Assembly: GCA_035546775.1 (NCBI GenBank)
Contig: DASZWD010000030.1
Span: 143,526 to 207,525, forward strand
Direction: 5' to 3'
DNA: 64,000 nucleotides
Source: Acidimicrobiales bacterium
GTDB lineage: Bacteria > Actinomycetota > Acidimicrobiia > Acidimicrobiales > JACCXE01
Shown here: positions 16,155 to 25,092 of the stretch, one piece after another
Layout: each line of letters begins with the position of its first letter
Numbering within the stretch: position 1 is the stretch's first letter
Made by a program: the position numbers and the translations under genes
Notes under the pieces: generated by a model
The model's database searches: none
What the model was told of the DNA's origin: nothing
Seen by the model: only the letters and a program-made list of their open reading frames with translations

Positions 16155-16171
16155 ACTACCTAGATAGTAGT
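16155..16171. promoter_or_regulatory. Inverted repeat ACTAC-N7-GTAGT upstream of sufB
   Basis: The repeat ACTACCTAGATAGTAGT lies about 20 bases before the sufB start, in an AT-rich patch unlike its surroundings. The position suits an operator overlapping the -10 region, as expected for an iron-sulfur regulator such as an SufR/IscR type. No such regulator gene is in the window, so this is an inference from position. Confidence 0.45.
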
Positions 16172-16178
16172 AAACCCG

Positions 16179-17969
16179 TCAAGAGGCAGCCGCATGCCCG
16201 GACCAGCTGCCGAACAGGGCGGCGTAGGCGCCGCCGCGCACCACGAGATCGGCGTGGGTGCCCATCTCGACGATGCCGCCGGCGTCGACCACCGCGACCC
16301 GGTCGGCCCGCTCGGCGGTCGTGAGGCGGTGGGCGATCAGGATGACCGTCTTGCCCTCCATGAGCTTGGTGAGGGCCACCTCGACCTCGACCTCGGTACC
16401 GGGGTCGAGCGACGACGTGGCCTCGTCGAGCACGAGCACCTCGGTGTCGGCCAACGCGGCGCGCGCCAGCGACACGAGCTGGCGTTCGCCGGCGGAGAAG
16501 CGGGACCCCTTTTCGCGCACTTCGGTGTGCAGGCCTTCGGCCAGGGTGGCGAAGTGGTCGAGCACGCCGATGCGCGCCATGGCGGCTTCGACGTCGGCGT
16601 CGCTGGCCGAGGGCTTGGCCAGCCGCACGTTGTCCATGATCGTGCCCTGGAACAGGTAGCCCTCCTGGGGCACGACGGTGAAGCGTTCCTTCATCGACGC
16701 CAGCGTGGCGTCGCGCAAGTCCACACCGCCGTAGCGGACCGCGCCCTCGAGGGGGTCGTACATGCGCGACAGCAGCTTGGCCAGCGTCGACTTGCCCGCG
16801 CCCGTGGGTCCCACGAAGGCCACGCGCTCGCCGGGTTGGATCTGAATGCCGACGTGGTCGAGGACGCGCGGGCCGTCGGGGCTGTAGGCGAAGGTGAGGT
16901 CGACGGCCTCAAGCACGCCCCGCGCCGGCAGGTCGACCGCCGCCTTGCGCTCCTGGATCGGCGACGGCGTGTCGAGCACGCCGAACAGCTTGTTGAGCGC
17001 CGCGCCGGCGGACTGCAGGGTGTTGAACAACTGGCTCAGCTGCTGCACCGGGTCGAACAGGTTCTGGAGGTACAGCACGAACGACGTGATGGTGCCGATC
17101 GTGATCGTCTTGTCGTGCACCAGCACGCCGCCGATGCCCACGACGATGGCGAGGCCGATGTTGCCGGCGAGTTCGACCACCGGGAAGTAGATGGCGGAGA
17201 TCTTCACCGCGTAGGAGTACGCGTCGAGCTGCTCCTGGTTGTGATGGGCGAAGCGCTTCTCGTTGGCCTGCTCGCGTCCGAACGCCTGGATGACGCGCAC
17301 GCCCGACACACTCTCCTGGAACGTGGCCAGCGTCTGGCCGATGCGCTCGCGCACGACCAGATACGCCTTGTTCGACGCCCGCTGGAACTGGATCGACGCG
17401 ATAACCACGATCGGCAGCGCCGCCAGGCACAGCAGCGCCAGCTCCCACGACTTGACCAGCAGCACCCCGATCGTCACCACGAGCAGCAGCCCGCTCGTGA
17501 TGAACACGATGATGCCCTGCTGCACGAGCTCCTGAAGCGAGTCGATGTCGCTGGTCATGCGGGCGACGAGCTTGCCTGTCTGTTGCGTGTCGAAGAAGCC
17601 AAGCGACATCTGCATCAGGTGGTCGAAGACGCGCTCGCGCATGTCGCGCAGGAAGCTCTCTCCGATCCGGTTGATCAAAAGGATCTGCGTACGCGACAAG
17701 AAGAACACCGCGATCGCGTCGACGGCGAAGAACGCGGCGGCGCGATCGAGTCTGCCGACGTTGCGGTGGACCAGCGCGTCGACGCCCTTGCCGATGATCC
17801 ACGGCCCGGCGACGGTGGCGAGGGTCCACATGATGAGCACGCCGACGGTCAGTACGACCTGGGCGCGATAGGGCCGCAGCATCCGCAGCGCCCGCCGCAT
17901 CAGCTGGCGACCTTCGCCCGCCTTGAGTTTCTCGGCCTCTTCGACGGCGTGACCGCCCCACATACCCAT
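16179..17969 (-). CDS. ABC exporter half-transporter with canonical Walker B
   Basis: A 596-residue fused membrane/ATPase subunit of the MdlAB/BmrCD type. Six membrane helices occupy about 1-320. The ATPase domain has Walker A GPTGAGKSTLAKLL, a deviating signature FSAGERQLVSLARAAL, and Walker B VLVLDEATSSLD with the catalytic Glu. It starts at 17969, exactly where the partner gene ends. With that partner it should form a heterodimer exporting lipids or drugs. The aberrant signature pairs with the partner's degenerate site, as seen in asymmetric exporters. Confidence 0.88.
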   Translation of the reverse strand: MGMWGGHAVEEAEKLKAGEGRQLMRRALRMLRPYRAQVVLTVGVLIMWTLATVAGPWIIGKGVDALVHRNVGRLDRAAAFFAVDAIAVFFLSRTQILLINRIGESFLRDMRERVFDHLMQMSLGFFDTQQTGKLVARMTSDIDSLQELVQQGIIVFITSGLLLVVTIGVLLVKSWELALLCLAALPIVVIASIQFQRASNKAYLVVRERIGQTLATFQESVSGVRVIQAFGREQANEKRFAHHNQEQLDAYSYAVKISAIYFPVVELAGNIGLAIVVGIGGVLVHDKTITIGTITSFVLYLQNLFDPVQQLSQLFNTLQSAGAALNKLFGVLDTPSPIQERKAAVDLPARGVLEAVDLTFAYSPDGPRVLDHVGIQIQPGERVAFVGPTGAGKSTLAKLLSRMYDPLEGAVRYGGVDLRDATLASMKERFTVVPQEGYLFQGTIMDNVRLAKPSASDADVEAAMARIGVLDHFATLAEGLHTEVREKGSRFSAGERQLVSLARAALADTEVLVLDEATSSLDPGTEVEVEVALTKLMEGKTVILIAHRLTTAERADRVAVVDAGGIVEMGTHADLVVRGGAYAALFGSWSGHAAAS

Positions 17970-19735
17970 CAGGCCGCCACCTCCTCGGCCTGCGCCAGGA
18001 CTTGTCGATAGCGCTCGCTGGTCGCCAGCAGTTCGGTGTGAGTGCCCTCGGCGATGATGCGGCCGTCGTCGAGGAGCACCACGCGGTCGGCCAGCGCGAT
18101 GGTCGCCGGTCGGTGGGCAATCACGATGGTGGTGCGACCGGCCATCACCGTCTTCAGCGCGTCGCGGATCTCGTGTTCCTTCGTCGGGTCGACCGAGCTG
18201 GTGGCGTCGTCGAGAATCAGCACGCGTGGATCGGCGAGGATCGCGCGAGCCAGGGCGATGCGCTGGCGCTGGCCGCCCGACAGCGAGAAGCCGCGCTCGC
18301 CGATCTCGGTGGCGTACCCGTCGGGCAGTTCGGTGATGAAGTCGTGCGCGCCGGCGAGGGCGGCCGCCGCTTCGATTCGCTCCTGGGTGGCGTCGGGATC
18401 GGCGAAGGCGATGTTGGCGGCCACGGAGTCGCCGAACAGGAAGGTGTCCTCGAACACGATGCCGATCGACGTGCGGAGTTGGCTCAGCTTCACGGTGCGC
18501 ACATCGGCACCGTCGATGGTGATCGACCCACCTGTCACTTCGTAGAAACGCGGCAGGAGACGGGCGACCGTCGTCTTGCCGCAGCCCGTCGGCCCCACGA
18601 TGGCCACCGCCTCACCGGCGTGGATTGTGAGGCTGAGGTCGGCGAGGACGGGCTTCTCGGCTTCGGGCGAGTAGCCGAAGCTCACGTGCTCGAAGCGGAT
18701 CTCGCCGTGGCCCGGCGGCATCGGCGTTGCGTTCGGGGCGTCGACGATGAGCGCCTCGGTGACCAGGATCTCTTCGACCCGCTGCGACGCCGCCACGGCG
18801 CGCTGACCCTGCGCCACCAGCTGGCCCGTCATGCGCAGCGGGAAGATCAGCATGTTCACGTACAGGAGGAACTTGACCAGGTTGCCCAGCGACAGCGAGT
18901 GGTTCAGCACGTCGTGGCCACCGAGCAGCACGATGGCGAAGATGCCGACCTGCGGGATGAAATCGAGCAGCGGCATGAAACCGGCGCGGACTTGACCGGC
19001 GTAGAGCGCCCGGTCGAGCACACGCTCGGCTGTGGCCTTCATGCGCCGCGATTGCAGCGCCTCGGCGCCGAACCCCTTGACGACGCGAATCCCGGTAACC
19101 GCCTCTTCGACGGACGTGGCGACACCGGCAAGTTCTTGCTGCAACTCCATCGACACCGGGTGGATGCGCTTGGAGAACCGGTTCGCCATCACGTTGAGCA
19201 GCGGCAGCGCCGCAAGCGCCACGACCGCCAGTTTCAGGTTGGTGATGAGCAGCAGAATGGCGACGAGCAGGATCTGCAGGGAATTCGAGATTGTGATCGG
19301 GATCATCACCACGAAGCTCTGGATCTGCTGGAGGTCGGTGGCGGCGCGCGACATCAGCTGCCCGGTCTGGGCCCGGTCGTGATAGGCGAAATGCAGCCGT
19401 TGGAGGTGGGCGAACAGGCGCAGCCGCAGGTCCGTCTCGGCGCGGTAGGCCACGCCGAACGCCGCGAATCGCCGCAGCCCCGTGCACACGGCCGACACCA
19501 TGGCGACGACCACGATGATCACCGACCACTTGCGCAGCGCGCCCGGCTCGTTGGCGACGATGCCCTGGTCGATGCCTTTCTGCGCCAGCGTGGGCAGAGC
19601 AACCTTCGCCAGCGTCCACACGATGCCGGCGCTGACCCCTATCGATACCGCCAGCTTCTGCTTCCCAATGGTCCGCCGCAGTAGACGCCAACCGTCAGAC
19701 CGCGCGACCCCCCCAACCGATTGTGATTGCGACAT
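17969..19735 (-). CDS. ABC exporter half-transporter with degenerate catalytic Glu
   Basis: A 588-residue half-transporter. Six membrane helices are followed by Walker A GPTGCGKTTVARLL, a standard signature LSGGQRQRIALARAIL, and Walker B VLILDDATSSVD, in which Asp replaces the catalytic Glu. Such a replacement marks the degenerate ATP site of heterodimeric exporters such as TM287/288. It is the first gene of the two-gene operon and is divergent from the oligopeptidase fusion gene, 62 bases away. Confidence 0.88.
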   Translation of the reverse strand: MSQSQSVGGVARSDGWRLLRRTIGKQKLAVSIGVSAGIVWTLAKVALPTLAQKGIDQGIVANEPGALRKWSVIIVVVAMVSAVCTGLRRFAAFGVAYRAETDLRLRLFAHLQRLHFAYHDRAQTGQLMSRAATDLQQIQSFVVMIPITISNSLQILLVAILLLITNLKLAVVALAALPLLNVMANRFSKRIHPVSMELQQELAGVATSVEEAVTGIRVVKGFGAEALQSRRMKATAERVLDRALYAGQVRAGFMPLLDFIPQVGIFAIVLLGGHDVLNHSLSLGNLVKFLLYVNMLIFPLRMTGQLVAQGQRAVAASQRVEEILVTEALIVDAPNATPMPPGHGEIRFEHVSFGYSPEAEKPVLADLSLTIHAGEAVAIVGPTGCGKTTVARLLPRFYEVTGGSITIDGADVRTVKLSQLRTSIGIVFEDTFLFGDSVAANIAFADPDATQERIEAAAALAGAHDFITELPDGYATEIGERGFSLSGGQRQRIALARAILADPRVLILDDATSSVDPTKEHEIRDALKTVMAGRTTIVIAHRPATIALADRVVLLDDGRIIAEGTHTELLATSERYRQVLAQAEEVAA

Positions 19736-19797
19736 CGCGGCCGATCCTACCGGGACCGCTTTTCAGCGGCCGATTGATTAGCGGTAGAAACGCGGGC

Positions 19798-22700
19798 ATG
19801 CGGCGACGAGTCGGTGCGTTGGTCGCCATTGTCGCCCTCGTAGTCGCGTCAGCCGGCGTGTTCTCGACCGCCGCGGCCGCCGCCACGGTCCGCATCACGA
19901 AGCAAACCCCGACGAGTGGGCCGGTCGGCACCAAGATCCACGTCGAGGGGACGGGATGTGCCGCTGGCGGCAGCTTCGAGGTCACGAACGGGTCGGGGGA
20001 ACAATTCGCGTTCTCGTCCGCACCGACAGGCTCGTTCAGCTTCGATTACGCGGTGCCGCCCGCCGAAGCGGGCGACCAGTCCCCCGACTCGGTGTACGAG
20101 ACCGATCTGACGTGCAACGACACGAACCGCACGATTCCGGGCTCGACGTTCGAGATCACCGGGCCGGTGTTCACGTTGGTGCCGGCGTCGGCGCCGGTCG
20201 GCGCGACCGTGCACGTGGTCGGGCGCGGGTGCGTGCAGGACGGGTTTGGCGCCGACGATGGGCAGCTGTTGGTCGACGGCAAGCCGGTGCGCACCTTCAA
20301 GGCCGACGGGAACTACGCATTCGACTTCACGTTCCCGGTGCCCGAAGGGCTGACCGTCGACCGCCAGTACGTCGTGCAGGTGAACTGCCTCATCCAGCGA
20401 CTCGAGTCCGCGGCGGGCGAAGGCGGGCAACGGTACGTGTCGCCGGCCTTGCTCCTGGTGACGGCGGCAACGCCCGCGACGACGGTCACGAGCGCGCCAC
20501 CGACTTCGGTGCGTCATGGCGAGAAGGCGGACACCGGCGCCCGCGCGGCGGCTAGGGTCGCGCTCGGTGTCGTCGCGGTCGTGGCGCTGGTGTTCGCGCT
20601 GGTGCTGCTGTTGTCGCCGACGGCACGCCGGCGACGCCGCCGTCGCCGCGACGCAGCGCGGGCTGCCTCCCCCGCCCCGGTTGTTGCACTGCCACTTCAG
20701 GTACCTAATCGAACAGTGGAGGAATCTGCACTGTTCGAACAGCTAGCTGATCTAACAGTGGAAGAACCCACCGACGAGGACGCAATCGCGATGGAGGCCG
20801 CCCGGCTCGAAGCGGTGGCGGCAGAAGCGGCGCGACTCGAGCGGTTGCGGCTCGCCTCCGAAGAGGCCGAACGAATCGCGGCGGAGGAAGCGGCTGAATG
20901 GCTCGCGGCCGAGGAGGAAGCGCGAGCCGCCGCCGAAGAAGCAGAAGCCGCACGCCTCGCCGCCGAAGAAGCAGAAGCCACACGCCTCGCCGCCGAAGAA
21001 GCAGAAGCCACAGCAGCAGCAGCAGCCGCGGCGGCGGCCGCGGCCGCGGCCGCTTATCCGCGCCGCACCGCGCCGTTGCGGGCGCGGCGCGTGGCGCCGG
21101 TGCGCCTTAAGAATGGGGACGTGTCCTATCCCGAGCCGCCCTACGCCGAACAACGCCCGCACGAGTTGACCGCGTTCGGCGACGTCCGCGTCGACCCGTA
21201 CTACTGGCTACGCGAGCGCGACAACCCCGAAGTCATTGCCTACCTCGAAGCGGAGAACGCCTACACCGACACCGTCCTCGCACCGCTGGCTGACCTGCGC
21301 CAAGAGTTGTTCGACACGATCAAGGCACGCACGAAGGAAGACGACACGTCACCGCCGGTGCCGTTGCGCGACTGGGAGTACTACGTGCGCACCGCGCAGG
21401 GCGCGCAGTACCCGGACTCGTGCCGGCGTCCTCGGGGCAGCGGAGACGACGGCGAAGAGACGGTCATCCTCGACCGCAACACCATGGCCGAGGGTCACGA
21501 CTATTTGTCCTGCGTCGGCCCGCGCGTGTCGCCGAGCGATCGCTACTGCCTCTACGCCACCGACTTCGACGGTTCGGAGAAGTACACGATGCGGGTGCGC
21601 GACCTCACCACGCTGCGCGACCTGCCCGACGAGATCCCCGACACCGCCGGCGACTCGTGCTGGGTGACCGACGACGTCTTCCTCTACGTGATGCTCGACG
21701 ACGCCCACCGCCCGTACCAGGTACGCCGTCACGTGCTCGGCGACGACCCGGCAGACGACCCGATCGTCTACCAAGATGACGACGAGCGCTTCTTCGTGCA
21801 CGTCGAACGCGACCTTGCCGGCCGCTTCGTGTTCGTGCGCTCGGGCAGCAAGATCTCGAACGAGGACCACTTCCTGCGCATCGACGATCCGCTCGGCCCG
21901 CTCACGGTCGTCGAACCGCGCGTCGACGGTCTCGAATACGAGACGTGCGACGACGGCGAGCGCTTCCTCATCCTCACCAACGCTGATGGCGCGCGCGACT
22001 TCAAGGTCGTCGCTGCCGGCGTCGACAATCCCGGCCGCGCCCACTGGATCGACGTGCTCGCGCATCGCGAAGGCACCCGCGTCACGGAGGTCGCAGCCTT
22101 CAAGACCTTCGTTGCCGTCGGCGAGCGGGCCAATGCCCTCACGACCATCCGCATCATCGACAAGGCGACGAGCGCGCAGCACGTCATGCATCACGCCGAG
22201 GCGGTCTACGCCGCCGAGATCGACGCCAACGCCGAGTTCGACACGACGAAGCTGCGTTTCACTTTCACGTCGCTCAACACGCCGATGACCTGGATCGACT
22301 ACGACGTCGCCACGCGCCAGCCGACCGTCGTCAAGCAGACCGAGGTGCTCGACGACTTCTCGGCGTCGAACTACCGCACGGCGCGCGAGTGGGCGACGAC
22401 CGAAGACGGCACCCGCATCCCGATATCCATCCTCTGCCCCCGCGACTTCGAACCCGACGGCACCACCCCGTGCCTGCTCTACGGCTACGGCTCCTACGAG
22501 ATCTCGATCGACCCCTACTTCTCAATCCCGCGCCTCAACCTCGTCGACCGCGGCATCGTCTACGCCATCGCCCACGTTCGGGGCGGCGGTGAGATGGGCC
22601 GCAACTGGTACGAGAACGGCAAGATGCTGCACAAGCGCAACACGTTCACCGACTTCATCGCCTGCGCTCGCCACCTCGTCGAGACCGGCTGGTGCGCGCC

Positions 22701-23208
22701 GGGCGAGCTGGTCGCCCGCGGCGGATCGGCCGGCGGTCTCCTCATGGGCGCCGTAGCGAACATGGCGCCCGAGTTGTTCAACACCGTCGTGGCCGAGGTG
22801 CCCTTCGTCGACGTAGTCACGACCATGTCCGACGAGACGATCCCCCTCACCGTGACCGAGTGGGAAGAGTGGGGCAACCCGCGCGACAACGCCGACGACT
22901 ACCAGTACATGAAGTCGTATTCGCCCTACGACAACGTCGCCGAGACCAACTACCCGGCGCTGTACGTCGAGGCCGGACTCAACGATCCTCGAGTGCAGTA
23001 CTGGGAGCCGGCGAAGTGGGTGGCGAAGCTACGCACGACCAAGACCGACGACCGGCCGCTCGTGCTCAAGACCGAAATGGGCGCCGGGCATGCCGGGCCT
23101 TCGGGTCGCTACAGCATGTGGGAGGACGAGGCCCGCGTGCAGGCGTTCATCCTCGCTCAGCTAGGGATGGATGTCCCTCGTCCTTCGCCGACACGATCGG
23201 CGGGCTGA
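19798..23208 (+). CDS. Membrane-tethered oligopeptidase B-like protein fused to a secreted domain
   Basis: A single open frame of 1136 residues. Order: signal peptide (1-30); two extracellular repeats with the pattern PxSGPVGTxxHVxGxGC (about 35-240); a membrane helix (about 251-276); a run of eight Arg; an Ala/Glu-rich coiled coil (about 300-405) with a 14-Ala tract; then from about residue 442 a complete S9A prolyl oligopeptidase of the oligopeptidase B type (RVDPYYWLRERDNPEV). The catalytic triad is Ser977 (GGSAGG), Asp1063 (GLNDPRV) and His1098 (GAGHAG). The topology would put the peptidase in the cytoplasm. An in-frame GTG at 21121 could also start the peptidase alone. Confidence 0.75.
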   Translation: MRRRVGALVAIVALVVASAGVFSTAAAAATVRITKQTPTSGPVGTKIHVEGTGCAAGGSFEVTNGSGEQFAFSSAPTGSFSFDYAVPPAEAGDQSPDSVYETDLTCNDTNRTIPGSTFEITGPVFTLVPASAPVGATVHVVGRGCVQDGFGADDGQLLVDGKPVRTFKADGNYAFDFTFPVPEGLTVDRQYVVQVNCLIQRLESAAGEGGQRYVSPALLLVTAATPATTVTSAPPTSVRHGEKADTGARAAARVALGVVAVVALVFALVLLLSPTARRRRRRRRDAARAASPAPVVALPLQVPNRTVEESALFEQLADLTVEEPTDEDAIAMEAARLEAVAAEAARLERLRLASEEAERIAAEEAAEWLAAEEEARAAAEEAEAARLAAEEAEATRLAAEEAEATAAAAAAAAAAAAAAYPRRTAPLRARRVAPVRLKNGDVSYPEPPYAEQRPHELTAFGDVRVDPYYWLRERDNPEVIAYLEAENAYTDTVLAPLADLRQELFDTIKARTKEDDTSPPVPLRDWEYYVRTAQGAQYPDSCRRPRGSGDDGEETVILDRNTMAEGHDYLSCVGPRVSPSDRYCLYATDFDGSEKYTMRVRDLTTLRDLPDEIPDTAGDSCWVTDDVFLYVMLDDAHRPYQVRRHVLGDDPADDPIVYQDDDERFFVHVERDLAGRFVFVRSGSKISNEDHFLRIDDPLGPLTVVEPRVDGLEYETCDDGERFLILTNADGARDFKVVAAGVDNPGRAHWIDVLAHREGTRVTEVAAFKTFVAVGERANALTTIRIIDKATSAQHVMHHAEAVYAAEIDANAEFDTTKLRFTFTSLNTPMTWIDYDVATRQPTVVKQTEVLDDFSASNYRTAREWATTEDGTRIPISILCPRDFEPDGTTPCLLYGYGSYEISIDPYFSIPRLNLVDRGIVYAIAHVRGGGEMGRNWYENGKMLHKRNTFTDFIACARHLVETGWCAPGELVARGGSAGGLLMGAVANMAPELFNTVVAEVPFVDVVTTMSDETIPLTVTEWEEWGNPRDNADDYQYMKSYSPYDNVAETNYPALYVEAGLNDPRVQYWEPAKWVAKLRTTKTDDRPLVLKTEMGAGHAGPSGRYSMWEDEARVQAFILAQLGMDVPRPSPTRSAG
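20931..21012 (+). repeat. 30-base tandem repeat (about 2.7 copies) encoding AAEEAEATRL
   Basis: Units at 20931-20960, 20961-20990 and 20991-21012 differ by a single base in the compared parts (GCCGCAC versus GCCACAC). They run straight into a GCA/GCC/GCG tract coding 14 alanines. The near-identity at DNA level, not only at protein level, points to recent slippage expansion in the coiled-coil linker of the oligopeptidase fusion. Confidence 0.85.
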
Positions 23209-23671
23209 CGGGCCACGGGATCGCCAGTTCGGGGTCGCGGTAGGAGATCAACGTGTACTGCGCGTCGGGCGACCAGTGCTGGTTGACGAGGTAGCCGTAC
23301 ACGCAGTCGTCGGTCAGCGTCTGATACGAGTTGCCGAGTCCGCGCGACACGAAGATCGCGTTCTCGGGCGTCAGCGTGAACTGCTCGTACTGCTTGTAGG
23401 TCGGCGAGTCGTCGCGCAGGTCGACGATGGCGGCATACGCCTCGCCGGCGATGACGTGGATGTACTTGTCCCACGGCTCGGCGTGGATGCCCCGCAGCGT
23501 TCCGCGCGACACGTTGGTGGAGATGTTCCACTGCACGACACCGAGGTCGGGCAGACCGAGGGCGAGCAGCTTCTCGCGCTGGTACGCCTCGCGAAACGAA
23601 CCGCGGTCGTCGCGGTTGATGTCAAGCGAGATCTCGAAGAGCCCGGCGATCGACGTCTCGCGGACCTTCAT
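23147..23671 (-). CDS. dTDP-4-dehydrorhamnose 3,5-epimerase-like (RmlC-type cupin)
   Basis: A 174-residue sugar-nucleotide epimerase-like cupin. Features are RDDRGSFREAYQREKLL, VSRGTLRGIHAEPWDKYIHV with the catalytic-type His, and LGNSYQTLTDDCVYGYLV. In classical RmlC the latter segment reads GFAHGF-like; here Asn replaces the second His, so the reaction may differ. The start overlaps the flavin reductase stop (ATGA). The 3' end overlaps the oligopeptidase gene by 62 bases on the other strand. Other deoxysugar genes are not in the window. Confidence 0.75.
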   Translation of the reverse strand: MKVRETSIAGLFEISLDINRDDRGSFREAYQREKLLALGLPDLGVVQWNISTNVSRGTLRGIHAEPWDKYIHVIAGEAYAAIVDLRDDSPTYKQYEQFTLTPENAIFVSRGLGNSYQTLTDDCVYGYLVNQHWSPDAQYTLISYRDPELAIPWPVSPPIVSAKDEGHPSLAERG

Positions 23672-24162
23672 GACGTGAACGAACCGAACCCGGCTCGGTA
23701 GAACAGCAGCGGTCCATGCGGATGGCCTTCGCTCGTGGCCTCGCCCATGTCCTCGACGCGCACCACGACGATTTCGTGGTCGCCGGCCGGATGCGTCGCC
23801 TCGATACGGCCTTCGACCCACGCGAGCGAGCCGTCGATCAACGGCGCACCGGTGCGCGGTGCTGCGCTCCAACCGACGCCTGAGAACTTGTCGGCTCCGG
23901 GCGTCGCCATGGCGCGACAGACCGGCTCCTGATCGGCGCCGAGGATGTTGATGCACAGACCGTCAGCCGCCGCGATCCTCGGCCATGAGGTCGACGACCG
24001 CGCCGGGCACACGGCGACGAGCGGCGGGTCGATCGACAGCGACACGAAACTCTGCGCGGTGAAGCCGACCGGTGTTTCACCTTCAAGGGCGGTGACGATC
24101 GTGACGCCCGTGGCGAAGTGGCCCATGACGGTTTTGAAGCGTCCCGTGTCGATGCTGTTCAC
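23668..24162 (-). CDS. Flavin reductase-like FMN-binding protein
   Basis: A 164-residue flavin reductase domain protein (HpaC type). It opens with FKTVMGHFATGVTIVTAL and continues GFTAQSFVSLSIDPPLVAVC, the family signature for FMN binding. Such proteins supply reduced flavin to two-component monooxygenases; no obvious monooxygenase partner lies beside it. It is coupled to the epimerase gene downstream by a four-base overlap and lies 10 bases after the MBL-fold gene. Confidence 0.85.
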   Translation of the reverse strand: MNSIDTGRFKTVMGHFATGVTIVTALEGETPVGFTAQSFVSLSIDPPLVAVCPARSSTSWPRIAAADGLCINILGADQEPVCRAMATPGADKFSGVGWSAAPRTGAPLIDGSLAWVEGRIEATHPAGDHEIVVVRVEDMGEATSEGHPHGPLLFYRAGFGSFTS

Positions 24163-24172
24163 GCCGGTGACG

Positions 24173-25024
24173 CTACAGGTCGATGACGAGACCTTCGTAG
24201 GTGCCGACGACTTCGGGGATCCCCATGGCGAGGCCCTTGCACTTCGCGTCCTCGATCAGCTGGTCCATGCGTTCGTCGCTGTGGCCGGGATCGTGGTGGA
24301 ACATGGCGAGAGCCTGCACGCCGGCGCGCTTGGCGAGCATGAGCGCGTAGTCGATCGTGCAGTGACCCCAATAGGACTTCTGCGCGAACTCGGCGGGCGT
24401 GTACTGCGCGTCGTGGATCAGCATGTCGACGCCGTCGCACAACTCGAGCACGCCGGCGTCGATGTGGTTCGTCGGCGTGGGCGTGTCGTTGACCGTCGAG
24501 TACGGCGCCTGGTGGTCGCTGATGTAGGCGATGCTGGCGCCGTCCCAGTCGAGGCGGTACCCGACGGTCGGCCCGACGTGGGGCACCGGCCGCACCAGCA
24601 CCTTGGCGTTGCCGATCGCCATTTCCTCCGACGTCACGTCGATGAAGTTGACGTCGCCTTGGAGCTCGCTGAAGTGGATCGGGAAGTACGGCGGCTTCAT
24701 CAGCCCGCCGAAGACCTCCGCCAGCGTGCCGTCGGCCTGATGCGGGCCGTAGATGTCGAGGCGGTTGCCGGGCACGTGGATCTGCGGGAAGAACGGCAGA
24801 CCCTGGACGTGGTCCCAGTGGATATGGGTTACGAGCGCGGACGCCACGAACGGCGTGATCGGCATCGACTGGCCCAGCAGGCGCAATCCGGTCCCGAGAT
24901 CGAACAGGATCGGGTTTTCCCCGTGGACTTCTACGGCGACAGACGCGGTGTTTCCTCCGTAGCGGACGTTGTCGTCGCTAGGGCATGGGCAGCTGCCGCG
25001 TACGCCGTGGAACGAGACTTTCAG
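24173..25024 (-). CDS. MBL-fold metallo-hydrolase with apparent CTG start
   Basis: A 283-residue metallo-beta-lactamase-fold hydrolase. The metal-binding motif is THIHWDHVQG, with further ligands in VPHVGP, SDHQAPY and FHHDPGHSD. The family N-terminus KVSFHGVRGSCPCPSDDNVR is fully encoded upstream of the first ATG, but the only in-frame start before it is CTG at 25022-25024, preceded by a GGGGGGGA run. Members are often annotated as cyclic-nucleotide phosphodiesterase-like, but specificity is unknown. A perfect CRP-type site lies about 70 bases upstream. It heads a run with flavin reductase and epimerase. Confidence 0.75.
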   Translation of the reverse strand: MKVSFHGVRGSCPCPSDDNVRYGGNTASVAVEVHGENPILFDLGTGLRLLGQSMPITPFVASALVTHIHWDHVQGLPFFPQIHVPGNRLDIYGPHQADGTLAEVFGGLMKPPYFPIHFSELQGDVNFIDVTSEEMAIGNAKVLVRPVPHVGPTVGYRLDWDGASIAYISDHQAPYSTVNDTPTPTNHIDAGVLELCDGVDMLIHDAQYTPAEFAQKSYWGHCTIDYALMLAKRAGVQALAMFHHDPGHSDERMDQLIEDAKCKGLAMGIPEVVGTYEGLVIDL

Positions 25025-25092
25025 CGCTGCTCCCCCCCAATCAGTCCTTCTCTTGCGGGCAGGTTACTGCTTCGTGCATTCGATGCTCCAGG

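Noticed and set aside
20641..21060. Ala/Glu coiled-coil region as a separate small gene or a frameshifted pseudogene
   Set aside because: The frame is continuous with both the secreted domain and the peptidase, and codon use is consistent, so it is treated as one fusion protein with the caveat noted.
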